A stretch of 64,000 nucleotides of DNA from Mucilaginibacter gracilis (GTDB taxonomy: Bacteria > Bacteroidota > Bacteroidia > Sphingobacteriales > Sphingobacteriaceae). Of the stretch, positions 8,149-17,803 are shown piece by piece. The position numbers and the translations under genes were made by a program. The number at the start of each line of letters is the position of its first letter. Position 1 is the stretch's first letter. The notes beneath the pieces are model-generated. The model made no database searches and was not told the DNA's origin. It saw only the letters and a program-made list of their open reading frames with translations. The stretch lies in the NCBI RefSeq assembly GCF_003633615.1, contig NZ_RBKU01000001.1, forward strand, positions 4,154,001 through 4,218,000, written 5' to 3'.

Positions 8149-8325
8149 TTTTAGTTTATGATTTTAAGCAGTGCGACGGGTAACAAATTTAAAATTTCGG
8201 GTGGCTTCTAATCTGCATCACACTATTATTTGTTAACTTTTCATTAACTTTATTTACAATTTCTTAATGTTTTATTGATATTTTTCTCATAGTGTAGGCG
8301 TTCCTTTGCGCTAAAATCACAATAC

Positions 8326-11136
8326 ATGAAGAGAACATTAACCTTAATCTTATCCTTGTTTCTTTTTACCGGCTTTGCTTTTGCAGGTGGTATAATTAAA
8401 GGGAATATTACTGATAAAAATAGCGGCGAGCCACTTATTGGTGCAACAATTAGCATCAAAAGCAAAAATACCAAATTTAAACTGTCAACAGGCAGTGGTT
8501 TGGATGGTAGTTTCTCGTTTAAAAATGTGCCTGCGGGAGAATATGAAATAGAGGGCAAGTACATCTCGTTTAAAGAGGAAACAAAAAGTATTAATGTTAA
8601 AGATGCCGGTATAACAATTGTTAAAATTCAACTCGTGGCCAAAGGGAGCGAGCTTAAAGAGATAACCATTGGAGGCCGTGCTTCGGGCGAAACAGATCAG
8701 TCGGCTATCAGAACCTTAAAGCAGGCAGACCAGGTGATGAATGTTGTATCGGCCAAAACAATTGAAGTATCTCCGGATATTACTGTTGCAAACGTTATGC
8801 AACGCGTATCGGGCGTATCAATTGAGCGGAGTAACAATGGCGAGGGCCAGTATGCTATTATCCGCGGTATGGAAAAACGCTATACCTACACCCTTATTAA
8901 TGGTTTTAAAATACCGAGCCCTGATAACAAAAACCGTTATATACCGCTTGATATTTTCCCTGCCGATATTGTGAGCCGTTTAGAGGTTTATAAATCATTA
9001 ACCCCATCTATGGAAGGCGATGCAATAGCCGGCGGTGTTAACTTAGTTTTAAAAGATGCGCCCGACGAATTTACGGTTAAAGCTAACCTGGGTATGGGCG
9101 TTTCGCAAAGTGTTATTAATAATGGCTTTACAAACTTTAAAGCCAACAATGTTACCGTGCGCTCGCCACGTATTATTAATGGTAGTTCGTATAACGCGGT
9201 ATTGAGCGATTTTTCTTACGACGGTCAGCGTTTTACCAACTCAAAATTGCCGGTTGGTACCATTGCAGGTTTAAGCGTAGGTGGCCGGTCGGCAGATAAA
9301 AAGTTTGGAGCTTTGGTATCGTTAAGTTATCAAAATATTTACAAGGATAACAAGAGCGTTCTTTTTGGGTCGGACGTTGACGCAAATAATTCGCCGCAGG
9401 TTACCGATATTACCCGGAGGATATACAATATTCAACAAGAACGCACCAGTGCTATTGGCAGGTTTGATTACAAATTTAACAAACGTAACAAATTAACTTT
9501 AGACGCCGATTACATTAATTTGGCTCAAAACTTATACCGCTTTTCATCGGATACAGCCTTAACGCTGGCCCGCACGGCTATAGGCCAGGGCCGCGTTACG
9601 CAAGACCCACGCAGCGAGCGCGATGTGCAAAAAATATATAACTTTACCCTTCACGGCGAACATAGCTTAACTGATATCCTAAGCTTTAACTATAGCGGCG
9701 TTTACGCCAAGGCTACAGCCAATGGTAACCGTTACGACCTGGGTTTAATAACCAGCAATACTTTGCAATCAGATGGATCGGTTTTACAAGCACCTACTAC
9801 AATTGACGCTTCTAAGGGCCAAACACAAACCTTTAGTTATAACTCCGACCAGGATAAAAGCGGGTACCTAAATGTTGTTTACACGCCTAAACTGTTTGAT
9901 ACTAAGGTGATTTTTACCGCCGGTGGTATGTACCGCAATAAAACCCGGAGCAGTACTTTCGATCAATACACCTTGTCGCTGCCGTCAATTATAGCATCCA
10001 CCCAAATTTATGATGGTAATATCGATCACAATACTTTTTCGGTAGCCACATTACAAGGAACAGCTTCTGATCCGTTAAATTACGACTTTACCGAAAATGT
10101 TGGAGCAGGCTTTCTGCAGTTTAAATTTAATATTGATAAACTGGAAGCAGTTGGCGGTGCCCGATACGAACATACCGATCAAAACTATTACGATGCGTTA
10201 CCAGCCACTTCGGTAGGCAAAACGGGTTCTATTAAATACTACGATATATTGCCGAGTTTAAACCTGAAGTACACCTTATCTGACAAGGAAAATTTACGTG
10301 CAGCGTATTATTCGGCTATTAGTCGCCCCAATTTTTATGAGTTGGTGCCACACACCAGCGGCGACCCCGATGCTGATTACCAGGAAAAAGGTAATCCAAA
10401 TTTAAAACACACCACTGCCGATAATTACGATTTGCGTTACGAGTTTTTCCCTAAAGCTTTAGACCAATTGTTGGTTGGTGTTTTCTACAAAAAAATAGTT
10501 AACCCCATAGAATATGCTTTAGTAAACCAAATGGCCGCGGGTTCTGGTGGTTTTGCTTTACAGGCAAGCAACTTTGGTACGGCACATAATTATGGTTTTG
10601 AGGCCGATATAACCAAATATATTCATCATTTTGGTTTCCGGGCAAATTACTCTTACACCAATTCGGAAATTACATCTAGCAAGGCCCAACAATACCGCAA
10701 TGCTACCGGTAACGTAGTAACTCGTTTGGTAGATCAAACCCGTCCTTTGCAAGGCCAGTCAAAAAATATTGGCAACCTGTCGTTACTTTACAAAGACGCC
10801 AAAAGCGGGCTCGACGCTCAAATATCAGCGGTTTATACCGGCGAGAGGATAAACAGCGTGTCTACTTATTTGGATAACGACATCTGGCAAAAAGGTTTTG
10901 TAACCTTAGATGTTTCGGCCGAAAAGAAGGTGTTTAAAAACCTTTTTATTTATGCAAAAGCTACCAATTTACTCAATACTCCTTACGAGTTGTTTGTTAA
11001 ATTGCCATACCCACCGCTGGGTCTTCCAGGTTCTACGGGCCAGGCTATTGAATACCAGGAAGCGGGCAAAAATACCTTTATCCGTAAAGACAACTATCAA
11101 CAGTATTATATTTTGGGCCTACACTATAAACTTTAA
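8326..11136 (+). CDS. TonB-dependent outer-membrane receptor
   Basis: 936 residues. A signal peptide (about 1-20, ending FAFAG) is followed by a carboxypeptidase-regulatory-like domain at about 22-105 (GNITDKNSGEPLIGATISIK), a plug at about 125-240 (NVMQRVSGVSIERSN, YAIIRGMEKRYTYTLING), and a 22-strand-type barrel to the C-terminal YILGLHYKL. It imports a ligand across the outer membrane using TonB/ExbBD energy. There is no SusD partner, which argues against a glycan Sus pair. Five bp downstream follows a lipoprotein, then a MINPP-like phosphatase, so an organic phosphate such as phytate or its products is the suggested ligand. That substrate is inferred from context only. Confidence 0.92.
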   Translation: MKRTLTLILSLFLFTGFAFAGGIIKGNITDKNSGEPLIGATISIKSKNTKFKLSTGSGLDGSFSFKNVPAGEYEIEGKYISFKEETKSINVKDAGITIVKIQLVAKGSELKEITIGGRASGETDQSAIRTLKQADQVMNVVSAKTIEVSPDITVANVMQRVSGVSIERSNNGEGQYAIIRGMEKRYTYTLINGFKIPSPDNKNRYIPLDIFPADIVSRLEVYKSLTPSMEGDAIAGGVNLVLKDAPDEFTVKANLGMGVSQSVINNGFTNFKANNVTVRSPRIINGSSYNAVLSDFSYDGQRFTNSKLPVGTIAGLSVGGRSADKKFGALVSLSYQNIYKDNKSVLFGSDVDANNSPQVTDITRRIYNIQQERTSAIGRFDYKFNKRNKLTLDADYINLAQNLYRFSSDTALTLARTAIGQGRVTQDPRSERDVQKIYNFTLHGEHSLTDILSFNYSGVYAKATANGNRYDLGLITSNTLQSDGSVLQAPTTIDASKGQTQTFSYNSDQDKSGYLNVVYTPKLFDTKVIFTAGGMYRNKTRSSTFDQYTLSLPSIIASTQIYDGNIDHNTFSVATLQGTASDPLNYDFTENVGAGFLQFKFNIDKLEAVGGARYEHTDQNYYDALPATSVGKTGSIKYYDILPSLNLKYTLSDKENLRAAYYSAISRPNFYELVPHTSGDPDADYQEKGNPNLKHTTADNYDLRYEFFPKALDQLLVGVFYKKIVNPIEYALVNQMAAGSGGFALQASNFGTAHNYGFEADITKYIHHFGFRANYSYTNSEITSSKAQQYRNATGNVVTRLVDQTRPLQGQSKNIGNLSLLYKDAKSGLDAQISAVYTGERINSVSTYLDNDIWQKGFVTLDVSAEKKVFKNLFIYAKATNLLNTPYELFVKLPYPPLGLPGSTGQAIEYQEAGKNTFIRKDNYQQYYILGLHYKL

Positions 11137-11141
11137 TTTAC

Positions 11142-12542
11142 ATGAAAAAGATATTTAAGCAGTTATTGGTAGTGTTGTGCGGTGCGCTTGCACTGAGCGC
11201 CTGTCATCAAAAAGAGATAACTAATATCTCGCCAGCGTTAATTCAAACGGCAAACGCCATCACATCCGACACCTTAAAGGGAACTATAAAAGGTACCTTG
11301 TTGAGTGGGAAAACATATTACTTTAGCAGCGATATTACCGTAAACGACGGTGATACCCTGTTACTGCAAAGCGGTGTACACCTTATTGCCTTGTGCGATG
11401 GAAAAACACCTGCAACAGCCCCCGAAATATTTATGCACGGTACTTTTATAAGCCTGGGAACTAAAGACCAGCCAAATTATATTACCGTTAAAAATGCCGA
11501 CGACCTGCATGCGCAGGCGGCCCAACAAAATTATGTTAACGTGTTTTTTGGCTGGTGGGGCGGTATTACCTGCACGCCATCGGCTGTTACGCCAACTAAC
11601 CCAAACCCTAAAGGCGGCGATGCCATTATTAAATGGACGCATATTGAATTTGGCGGCGGTCCTGCGGGCTCTGCCGATAATCAGGCGTTTTACGCAACCG
11701 GAAACGCCCGTTACAATATTTATTTCGCAAACATCACCAAAAATTTAATTATCGAAGATTCGTGGTTTTTTGGCGCAAAAGACGATAACATTCGTACAGA
11801 TGGTGGTAAAATAAGCATCATGCGCAATACCTTTGAGCTTTGCGGCGGCGTAGGTGGCGAGTTTTTAAACATGAAAAGCGGCACCGTTGGCGATGTGGCT
11901 TACAACATGTGTATCGGTTCGGCAACTAACTCGTTAAAGCTATCAGATGCCGGTAGCACAGGCGTACAGGCCAACGTAAATATGTACAACAATACCATGG
12001 TTAACGGCGGTTACAGGCAAACAAAAACAGGCCGCGGTGGCGCTATTGACTATGAAAAATTGGCTAAAGGCAAAGCCTTTAACAACCTGTTTGTTAACTG
12101 CCGCTTTAGCATGCGTGTAACCAGCGATGCCGATATTGCCAATGTATCATACAACAACAACTTATTTTATGGTTATTCTACAGCAATTGTTGGGCAGTTT
12201 TATACCACCGATAGTTACCTGGGTATTCCAAAGGGCAGCAGCGATATTATATCAACCACGGTACAAACCAATAACCCTTTATTTTACGGTTACGACGTAA
12301 ACCAATATAATTTTACATCTAACCCCGGCCCAATTTCGGCCAGTTTGCAACCCTTTGTTGTAGTAGCTATGGGCGCGGCTAACTTTAGGTTAACGGCAGC
12401 ATCGCCTGCAATAGGTAAGGGTAATACTTCGCTTTTACCATTAAACACGGTTACAGCTACCGGCACATACGGTGCCACCATTACGCCGCCGGGCCGCGAT
12501 TTGGGTGCTTACCAAAGCGATGGTACAGGTAATCAACATTAA
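11142..12542 (+). CDS. putative surface lipoprotein, possible beta-helix
   Basis: 466 residues starting with a lipoprotein signal whose lipobox is LSAC, with Cys21 as the lipidation site. The body has recurrent Asn-rich rungs such as YNIYFANITKNLIIEDSWFF, NTFELCGG, VNMYNNTMVN and FNNLFVNCRF, which resemble parallel beta-helix coils. I do not recognise a catalytic motif, so I give no enzyme call. It starts 5 bp after the TonB receptor stop, so the pair is probably translated from one mRNA, and an accessory ligand-capture role at the cell surface is plausible. A hairpin terminator (12562-12600) separates it from the phosphatase gene. Confidence 0.7.
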   Translation: MKKIFKQLLVVLCGALALSACHQKEITNISPALIQTANAITSDTLKGTIKGTLLSGKTYYFSSDITVNDGDTLLLQSGVHLIALCDGKTPATAPEIFMHGTFISLGTKDQPNYITVKNADDLHAQAAQQNYVNVFFGWWGGITCTPSAVTPTNPNPKGGDAIIKWTHIEFGGGPAGSADNQAFYATGNARYNIYFANITKNLIIEDSWFFGAKDDNIRTDGGKISIMRNTFELCGGVGGEFLNMKSGTVGDVAYNMCIGSATNSLKLSDAGSTGVQANVNMYNNTMVNGGYRQTKTGRGGAIDYEKLAKGKAFNNLFVNCRFSMRVTSDADIANVSYNNNLFYGYSTAIVGQFYTTDSYLGIPKGSSDIISTTVQTNNPLFYGYDVNQYNFTSNPGPISASLQPFVVVAMGAANFRLTAASPAIGKGNTSLLPLNTVTATGTYGATITPPGRDLGAYQSDGTGNQH

Positions 12543-12561
12543 TAGTTAATCCGTTTTAATT

Positions 12562-12600
12562 AAATAAACTCAGGTTAGTAAAGCTAATCTGGGTTTATTT
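12562..12600 (+). terminator. long hairpin after the lipoprotein gene
   Basis: A 17-bp stem (12562-12578 with 12584-12600) with two G-T type mismatches and a 5-nt loop ends in TTTATTT. It lies 19 bp after the stop at 12542. Confidence 0.75.
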
Positions 12601-12614
12601 GTATAATATATTTT

Positions 12615-13961
12615 ATGTTAAAATACTTTAAAGCAACACTGTTATTACTTGTACTTTGTACAACATACAAGTTAAAGGCACAAACCTGCAATTATCCTTA
12701 TTTGGGTACTAAAACACTTTACAGTGTGCAGGTTTACAAAAACACGGTACCGCCAGCACGGTACCAGCCCATATTTATTAACCATGTGGGTAGGCACGGT
12801 GCCAGGCATTTAACCAAGGAGGTAAACACCAGCTTTGCCTATAAATTGCTAATGCATGCCGATAGTGCCGGTGCTTTAACAGCAGAGGGGCAAAAGCTTA
12901 AAGATATGGTGATGGCGTTGGATAAAGTTGAACACGGAAAGGTTAAATCCATATCGGGCGGAGGTAGGGAGGAGTTGCAAGGTATTGGGCAGCGAATGTT
13001 TAACAATTACCCCAAGGTATTTGCCGGCTCGCCCCGGTTAAATGTGGCCATTACCAAGGAAATTAGAACCAAGCAAAGTGCTGATGCTTTTTTGAATGGA
13101 TTAAAAGCCGGCTTTTTAGATAGTGCGAAAATTAGTGAATACACCGATGACACCGATTTACGCTTTTATGATGCTTCGCCAACTTACACAGCGTTTGAAG
13201 ATGGCGGCAACTGGCAAACAGTAATGCACCAACTGGAGCAAAAACTTAAAATTGCCGATGTTGATACCAAAATAATAAACCGATGGATAAAACCGGCTTT
13301 TACCGAAACACTAAAACCAGCCGAAATAGAAAAATTAGTGAGCGATATTTTTGGCTTTGCTACCATTGTACCATCGTTAAGAGTTGAAATAGCTAAAGCT
13401 GATATGAAGCCCGGTAGCGTTAATTTTATCAGCTTATTTAATTGCGACGAAATTGAAGCTTTAAGCAAAATTGATGTAGCCGACGATTACCTTAAAAAAG
13501 GGCCGGGTACCAATAAAAACGGTATCCAGGTTAGGATAGCCGTACCCTTACTGGTTAACTTTATTAATACAACAGATCAGTTTATTAAAAATGGTGATAT
13601 CAATGCCGAACTTCGTTTTGCTCATGCTGAAACCATTTCGCCATTTGCTACGCTATTGGGGATAGACAAGGCGAGCCTTTTAGCTACCGATATCAACCAA
13701 TTGAGCCAAAGCTGGCGGTCGGATCAGGTTATATCGCTCAGTTCAAATATTCAATGGGTTTTTTACCGCAAAAAAGGGAGCAGTAATTTATTGGTCAAAA
13801 TATTGCTTAACGAGCGCGAGGTGCATATAAACGGCCTGGCTACTAAATTATTTCCTTATTATCAGTGGCAGGCATTGCGGGCCTTTTATCTGAGTAAACT
13901 CAATAATTTAAACGTAAAATTGACCGATAACATGGCCGATTATCTTAAAGAGGTTAAGTAA
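12615..13961 (+). CDS. histidine acid phosphatase, MINPP-like (candidate phytase)
   Basis: 448 residues with a signal peptide (about 1-22, ending LKAQ). The phosphohistidine motif RHGARH is at residues 60-65 (nucleophile His61), and the second catalytic motif is HAE at 337-339 rather than the HD of typical phytases. HAE is the hallmark of multiple inositol polyphosphate phosphatases, of which bacterial members occur in gut Bacteroidota. The expected reaction is stepwise removal of phosphate from inositol phosphates in the periplasm or outside the cell. Its place after the TonB receptor and lipoprotein supports a phosphate-scavenging locus. A terminator follows at 13999. The preceding hairpin means it may have its own promoter. 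Confidence 0.85.
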   Translation: MLKYFKATLLLLVLCTTYKLKAQTCNYPYLGTKTLYSVQVYKNTVPPARYQPIFINHVGRHGARHLTKEVNTSFAYKLLMHADSAGALTAEGQKLKDMVMALDKVEHGKVKSISGGGREELQGIGQRMFNNYPKVFAGSPRLNVAITKEIRTKQSADAFLNGLKAGFLDSAKISEYTDDTDLRFYDASPTYTAFEDGGNWQTVMHQLEQKLKIADVDTKIINRWIKPAFTETLKPAEIEKLVSDIFGFATIVPSLRVEIAKADMKPGSVNFISLFNCDEIEALSKIDVADDYLKKGPGTNKNGIQVRIAVPLLVNFINTTDQFIKNGDINAELRFAHAETISPFATLLGIDKASLLATDINQLSQSWRSDQVISLSSNIQWVFYRKKGSSNLLVKILLNEREVHINGLATKLFPYYQWQALRAFYLSKLNNLNVKLTDNMADYLKEVK

Positions 13962-13998
13962 TGTTGTAGTAACGACTATTTTTTCAATATAAACATTG

Positions 13999-14022
13999 AG
14001 GCTGCTCGGCAAAGAGCGGCCT
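13999..14022 (+). terminator. rho-independent terminator after the phosphatase gene
   Basis: The arms AGGCTGCTC (13999-14007) and GAGCGGCCT (14014-14022), with one wobble, enclose a 6-nt loop and are followed directly by a run of T (to 14027). It is 38 bp past the stop at 13961. Confidence 0.88.
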
Positions 14023-14173
14023 TTTTTATTAAATAAAAAGTAGGCAATGTTGCAGGGGCAGGTTGATGTTAAAGCTTGACAGCAAGTTGGATTTATTTCA
14101 ATGCTTTTAGAAAGGCCATAAAACATTCGGTAATAAGTATTAAATTGCAGTATCTATTATTGTTTAAAAACCT

Positions 14174-14884
14174 ATGCTTACCTTACAAACCATCATGGCC
14201 GAGCTACAGGCAAACGGTAGCGAAAGCATCAAAAAAACCTTACTTAAACACGGTGTAAAAGAACCATTTTTTGGGGTGAAGGTTGAGTTTTTAAAAACCA
14301 TTCAAAAAAAGGTTAAAACAGATTACCATCTCGCGAAAGATTTGTATGCCACCGGCAATGCGGACGCGATGTACCTTGCCGGGTTAATTGCCGATGATAA
14401 AAAAATGACCAAAGCCGATTTGCAAAGCTGGGTGGAGCAAGCCTTATCAAGCAATGTTAATGGTTACACCGTTCCGTGGGTTGCTGCCGGGAGCAATTAT
14501 GGTTATGAAATGGCAATGGATTGGATAGAGTCCGCTAACGAAAATATTGCCGTAGCCGGATGGTCAACACTATCAAACCTGCTGGCACTTAAAGCGGATA
14601 GCGAATTAAACCTAACAAGCCTAAAAACATTATTATACAGGGTAGAAAAAAATATTCACAAAGCACCAAACCGGGTGCGGCAGGTTATGAATGCGTTTGT
14701 TATTGCGGCAGGCAGTTACGTGGCTCCGTTAACCCACGATGCCATAGCTACAGCAAATAAAATAGGCACTGTATTTGTCGACGCCAACGGAACGGCCTGC
14801 AAAGTACCCCCGGCAGCCGAGTACATAAAAAAAATACAAGATAAAGGAACAATAGGCAAAAAAAAGAAAACAGTTAAATGTTAA
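14174..14884 (+). CDS. DNA alkylation repair (AlkD-like HEAT-repeat) protein
   Basis: 236 residues, all-helical in appearance. It contains blocks typical of the PF08713-like DNA alkylation repair family: GVKEPFFGVKVEFLKTIQKK, VPWVAAGSNYGYEMAMDWI, GWSTLSNLLA and APNRVRQVMNAFVIAAGSYV. AlkD-type enzymes excise N3- and N7-alkylpurines without base flipping, but many family members in Bacteroidota are untested, so glycosylase activity is an inference. There is a Lys-rich C-terminal tail (GKKKKTVK). It stands alone, with no operon partner within 80 bp. MLTLQTIM offers two close start codons, and the first is used. Confidence 0.82.
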   Translation: MLTLQTIMAELQANGSESIKKTLLKHGVKEPFFGVKVEFLKTIQKKVKTDYHLAKDLYATGNADAMYLAGLIADDKKMTKADLQSWVEQALSSNVNGYTVPWVAAGSNYGYEMAMDWIESANENIAVAGWSTLSNLLALKADSELNLTSLKTLLYRVEKNIHKAPNRVRQVMNAFVIAAGSYVAPLTHDAIATANKIGTVFVDANGTACKVPPAAEYIKKIQDKGTIGKKKKTVKC

Positions 14885-14972
14885 ATAAAGCACCGGCCTG
14901 CTATTAAATACTTTATTTTGTTTACTATTGCTCATCCCTAATAATAATTTACCTTTTATTATATCAATAAGG

Positions 14973-15575
14973 ATGAAAAACATACCCAAGGCATTGATCT
15001 TGTCCAGAATTTTTATTGGGGTCGTTATTTTGCTTTTGGCCATTTATGCAATACCTCATTTCAGGGCTATCATTATTACACTGGTAGCAGTTGGTTTATT
15101 AACTGATATTTTCGACGGTATAATAGCAAGGCAGTTAAAAATATCAAGCGTAAAGCTGCGACGTATGGATTCTAACGTCGATATGATATTTTGGGTGTGC
15201 ATTATTGTGGCCGCTTACGTCATAAGCCCTTTATTTTTTCGGGAAAACTGGTTGAAGCTTTGTTTGTTAATTGGCTTTGAGCTTGTTAGTTACGTGTTTA
15301 GCTATATCAAATTTAAAAAAGAAGTGGCTACCCATGCCATAGGTTCAAAACTTTGGGCACTGGTGTTATTTGCAACATTAATACAATTGATAGCCGTTGG
15401 TAATTCGGTAATATTGTTTAACATTTGCTTTTACCTGGGTTTACTAACCCGGTTGGAAATTATTTTGATGCTTATTGTAATTAAAAAGTGGACAAACGAT
15501 ATTCCAACACTTTATCACGCCTTCCGCATCAGGAAAGATAAGCCAATTAAACGGCATAAATTGTTTAACGGCTAA
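14973..15575 (+). CDS. CDP-alcohol phosphatidyltransferase-like membrane protein
   Basis: 200 residues from the ATG at 14973, which has an AAGGA element just upstream, a rare Shine-Dalgarno-like site here; an in-frame start 45 nt upstream is less likely. There are several membrane helices. The family motif is present as DGIIAR, then an 8-residue spacer, then LRRMDSNVD. The canonical form has Gly where Leu stands here (DG-x2-AR-x8-G-x3-D-x3-D), so a normally invariant glycine is replaced while the metal-binding Asp residues remain. Such enzymes make phospholipids from CDP-diacylglycerol and an alcohol. Substrate unknown, and activity needs testing because of that substitution. Confidence 0.78.
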   Translation: MKNIPKALILSRIFIGVVILLLAIYAIPHFRAIIITLVAVGLLTDIFDGIIARQLKISSVKLRRMDSNVDMIFWVCIIVAAYVISPLFFRENWLKLCLLIGFELVSYVFSYIKFKKEVATHAIGSKLWALVLFATLIQLIAVGNSVILFNICFYLGLLTRLEIILMLIVIKKWTNDIPTLYHAFRIRKDKPIKRHKLFNG

Positions 15576-15713
15576 GGCTATATTCTCCTAACATAATTTT
15601 GTTAATCTATTTTATCATAGCCATATAATTAAAAGTATGTGGTTAATAATATTATTATTACAATTAAACCTTTTGTGATATTTATTGTCTTACCTATATC
15701 TAACCATTAAATT

Positions 15714-16703
15714 ATGCGTAATTATTTACGTTATCCGTTGTTGCTGTTACTTGTATCTACTTTATTTATCTGCTGTAAAAACGCTGGTAATGGCGCGGCA
15801 CCTTCGTATGTGTGTCCGGCAAATCGTTTTATTACCGAGCAATTTACGTATGTAACTTCAACAGTGTTATACGGGCAAGCCATTGATTATACCGGTAAAA
15901 CCCAAAGCCTGCAAATGGATTTAAACCAACCGGCTGCCGATACTTTGGCCCACCGGCCTTTAATAATTTACTGCCACGGCGGCGGTTTTACAACCGGAAC
16001 CCGCAATGGGGCATTTGCAAATAAATTTTGCCAAGCCTTTGCCAAACGCGGCTATGTAACTGCAAGTATTGATTACCGCCTGGGCATTGGTAACAATGGC
16101 GATAACGATGTAATTAGCGCACAAATACGTGCCGTGCAGGATGCCAAGGCTGCCGTGCGTTTTTTTAAACAAACCGCTATTGAGCAAGGCAATCCATACC
16201 GTATTGATACTGCGCAGATTTATATAGCCGGAGAATCATCGGGAGCTATTGTGGCCCTGCAAATGGGTTATTTAAATACTACAGCCGAGTTTGCCGAAAC
16301 TGCCGATGCATTAATACTAAGCAACCTAAACGGTATAGAGGGTACTACTACCTTGCCTTATTCATCAAAAATAGCTGGGGTGATAAGCTTATCGGGCGCT
16401 ATGCTGGATGTTAACTGGTTAAACAATGGCAGTATGCCTGTAATTATGGTACATAGCACTAATGATGCCGTGATGCCCTACAAATCGGCAATTGCTGGTC
16501 CATATACCGAAACGAGGGTTTATGGAAGTTTCTCAATAGATTCGGCTGCAGCAGGTACCAAGGTGGCCTCGGCTTTGCATACCTTTTATAATGCGGGTAA
16601 CGCACCGTATTTAAACTCAAGTAAATACGCCGATACTACAATAAAATATGTAGCGCAACAATTGTTTGGCTTGATAGATTGCCAACGATTAGGCCACAGA
16701 TAG
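15714..16703 (+). CDS. alpha/beta-hydrolase (esterase), probable lipoprotein
   Basis: 329 residues. A hydrophobic N-terminus ends LFICCKN, and Cys20 or Cys21 could be lipidated, though the lipobox is not canonical. The domain has CHGGGF (oxyanion hole, HGGG type of hormone-sensitive-lipase-like esterases) and GESSGA with the nucleophilic Ser in AGESSGAIVAL. VMVHSTNDAVMPY supplies the probable acid Asp, and LHTFYN lies near the end where the catalytic His is expected. It would hydrolyse ester bonds outside the cytoplasm; substrate unknown. It ends directly against the convergent YihY-like gene (stops at 16703 and 16704). Confidence 0.8.
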   Translation: MRNYLRYPLLLLLVSTLFICCKNAGNGAAPSYVCPANRFITEQFTYVTSTVLYGQAIDYTGKTQSLQMDLNQPAADTLAHRPLIIYCHGGGFTTGTRNGAFANKFCQAFAKRGYVTASIDYRLGIGNNGDNDVISAQIRAVQDAKAAVRFFKQTAIEQGNPYRIDTAQIYIAGESSGAIVALQMGYLNTTAEFAETADALILSNLNGIEGTTTLPYSSKIAGVISLSGAMLDVNWLNNGSMPVIMVHSTNDAVMPYKSAIAGPYTETRVYGSFSIDSAAAGTKVASALHTFYNAGNAPYLNSSKYADTTIKYVAQQLFGLIDCQRLGHR

Positions 16704-17705
16704 TTAATCGGTAAATTCCCGTTGTTGGTTTCTGTCTATCTCGGCATTTTTTGTTTTAAACCTATTGTACTCGGGTTTAGCAATTTTGATGTTTTGCTTT
16801 GAAAGATCGATGCTTGCATTTAGTTCAAAACCAACCAAAATAATGATGGAGTTAATATACAACCAAAGCATAATAACAATGAGGGTGCCAATTGAGCCGT
16901 ACAGTTTGTTATATGCCGAAAAGTGGTTAATGTAAAAGGTAAACCCCCACGATGTTAGCAACGCTAAAAAAGTAGCCATTATAGAGCCCGGACTTAAAAA
17001 CTTCCACCGGCGTTTATGGGCGGGGCCGTAACGGTATAAAATTGAAACGGTTACAAAAAATAAGATAACCACTATAAACCAGCGCAGCAGCGTGATAAGG
17101 TATATCCAAAATTTACCGCGGGTATCTAGCTTGAATTGTATGTAACTTATAATGGATTGGCTCATCACCAAAATAAAAATTCCCACAATAAGCGATAGCA
17201 AAATAAGCATGGTAAGCACCAACGCTACCCAGCGCCGCCGTAACCAGGTGCGGGTTTCTAACAATAACGACGATTTGTTAAAGGCCCGCATTAATTTATG
17301 AACGCCGTTGGTAGCAAAAAACATTGCCGATAGAAAGCCGAATGAAAGCAGGCCGCCGTGCTGGTTTTTTACAATATCAATAATAGTTGACTGGAATACA
17401 TCGTAAGCGTTTTTGGGTAAAATGAGCTGCAACAAATCCAACAAGGTTTTTTGGAATTTGTGTATAGGTATGTATGGTATTAGCGTAAATAAAAATATAG
17501 TGCCGGGGAAAATAGCCAGCAAAAAGCTATAAGCCAGCGACGAAGCTTTGTTAACCAGCGACTCTTGTTTTATTTCTTCAAAAAAAAAGGTTGCTACGGT
17601 ATAAAGCGGCAGGGGCCTAAAACCCGGAAGGATGATAACCTTTGTCCAATCAAGTATATAACGGTAAAATCTTAATCGTAGTAAGTTTCGGTGCAGCCAA
17701 TCCAT
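16704..17705 (-). CDS. YihY/BrkB family membrane protein
   Basis: 333 residues with about six membrane helices. The family pattern is visible: SLAYSFLLAIFPGTIFLFTLIPY, a central loop with HGGLLSFGFLSAMFFATNGVHKLM, RWFIVVILFFVTVSILYRYGP and, near the end, GSIGTLIVIMLWLYINSIIILVGFELNA. Despite the old RNase BN name, these are membrane proteins of uncertain, possibly transport, function. The C-terminal tail is charged and cytosolic. The gene abuts the convergent esterase with no terminator, and a Crp-like gene is 98 bp upstream on the same strand. Confidence 0.88.
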   Translation of the reverse strand: MDWLHRNLLRLRFYRYILDWTKVIILPGFRPLPLYTVATFFFEEIKQESLVNKASSLAYSFLLAIFPGTIFLFTLIPYIPIHKFQKTLLDLLQLILPKNAYDVFQSTIIDIVKNQHGGLLSFGFLSAMFFATNGVHKLMRAFNKSSLLLETRTWLRRRWVALVLTMLILLSLIVGIFILVMSQSIISYIQFKLDTRGKFWIYLITLLRWFIVVILFFVTVSILYRYGPAHKRRWKFLSPGSIMATFLALLTSWGFTFYINHFSAYNKLYGSIGTLIVIMLWLYINSIIILVGFELNASIDLSKQNIKIAKPEYNRFKTKNAEIDRNQQREFTD

Positions 17706-17803
17706 TTAGTTCAAAAATACGCAAAAAATCACATTTTAATATCATGGCATTTGCAACATGCCAAACATTATAGCTTGATATGCTGATAAGCAAGCTGTTG
17801 CTT

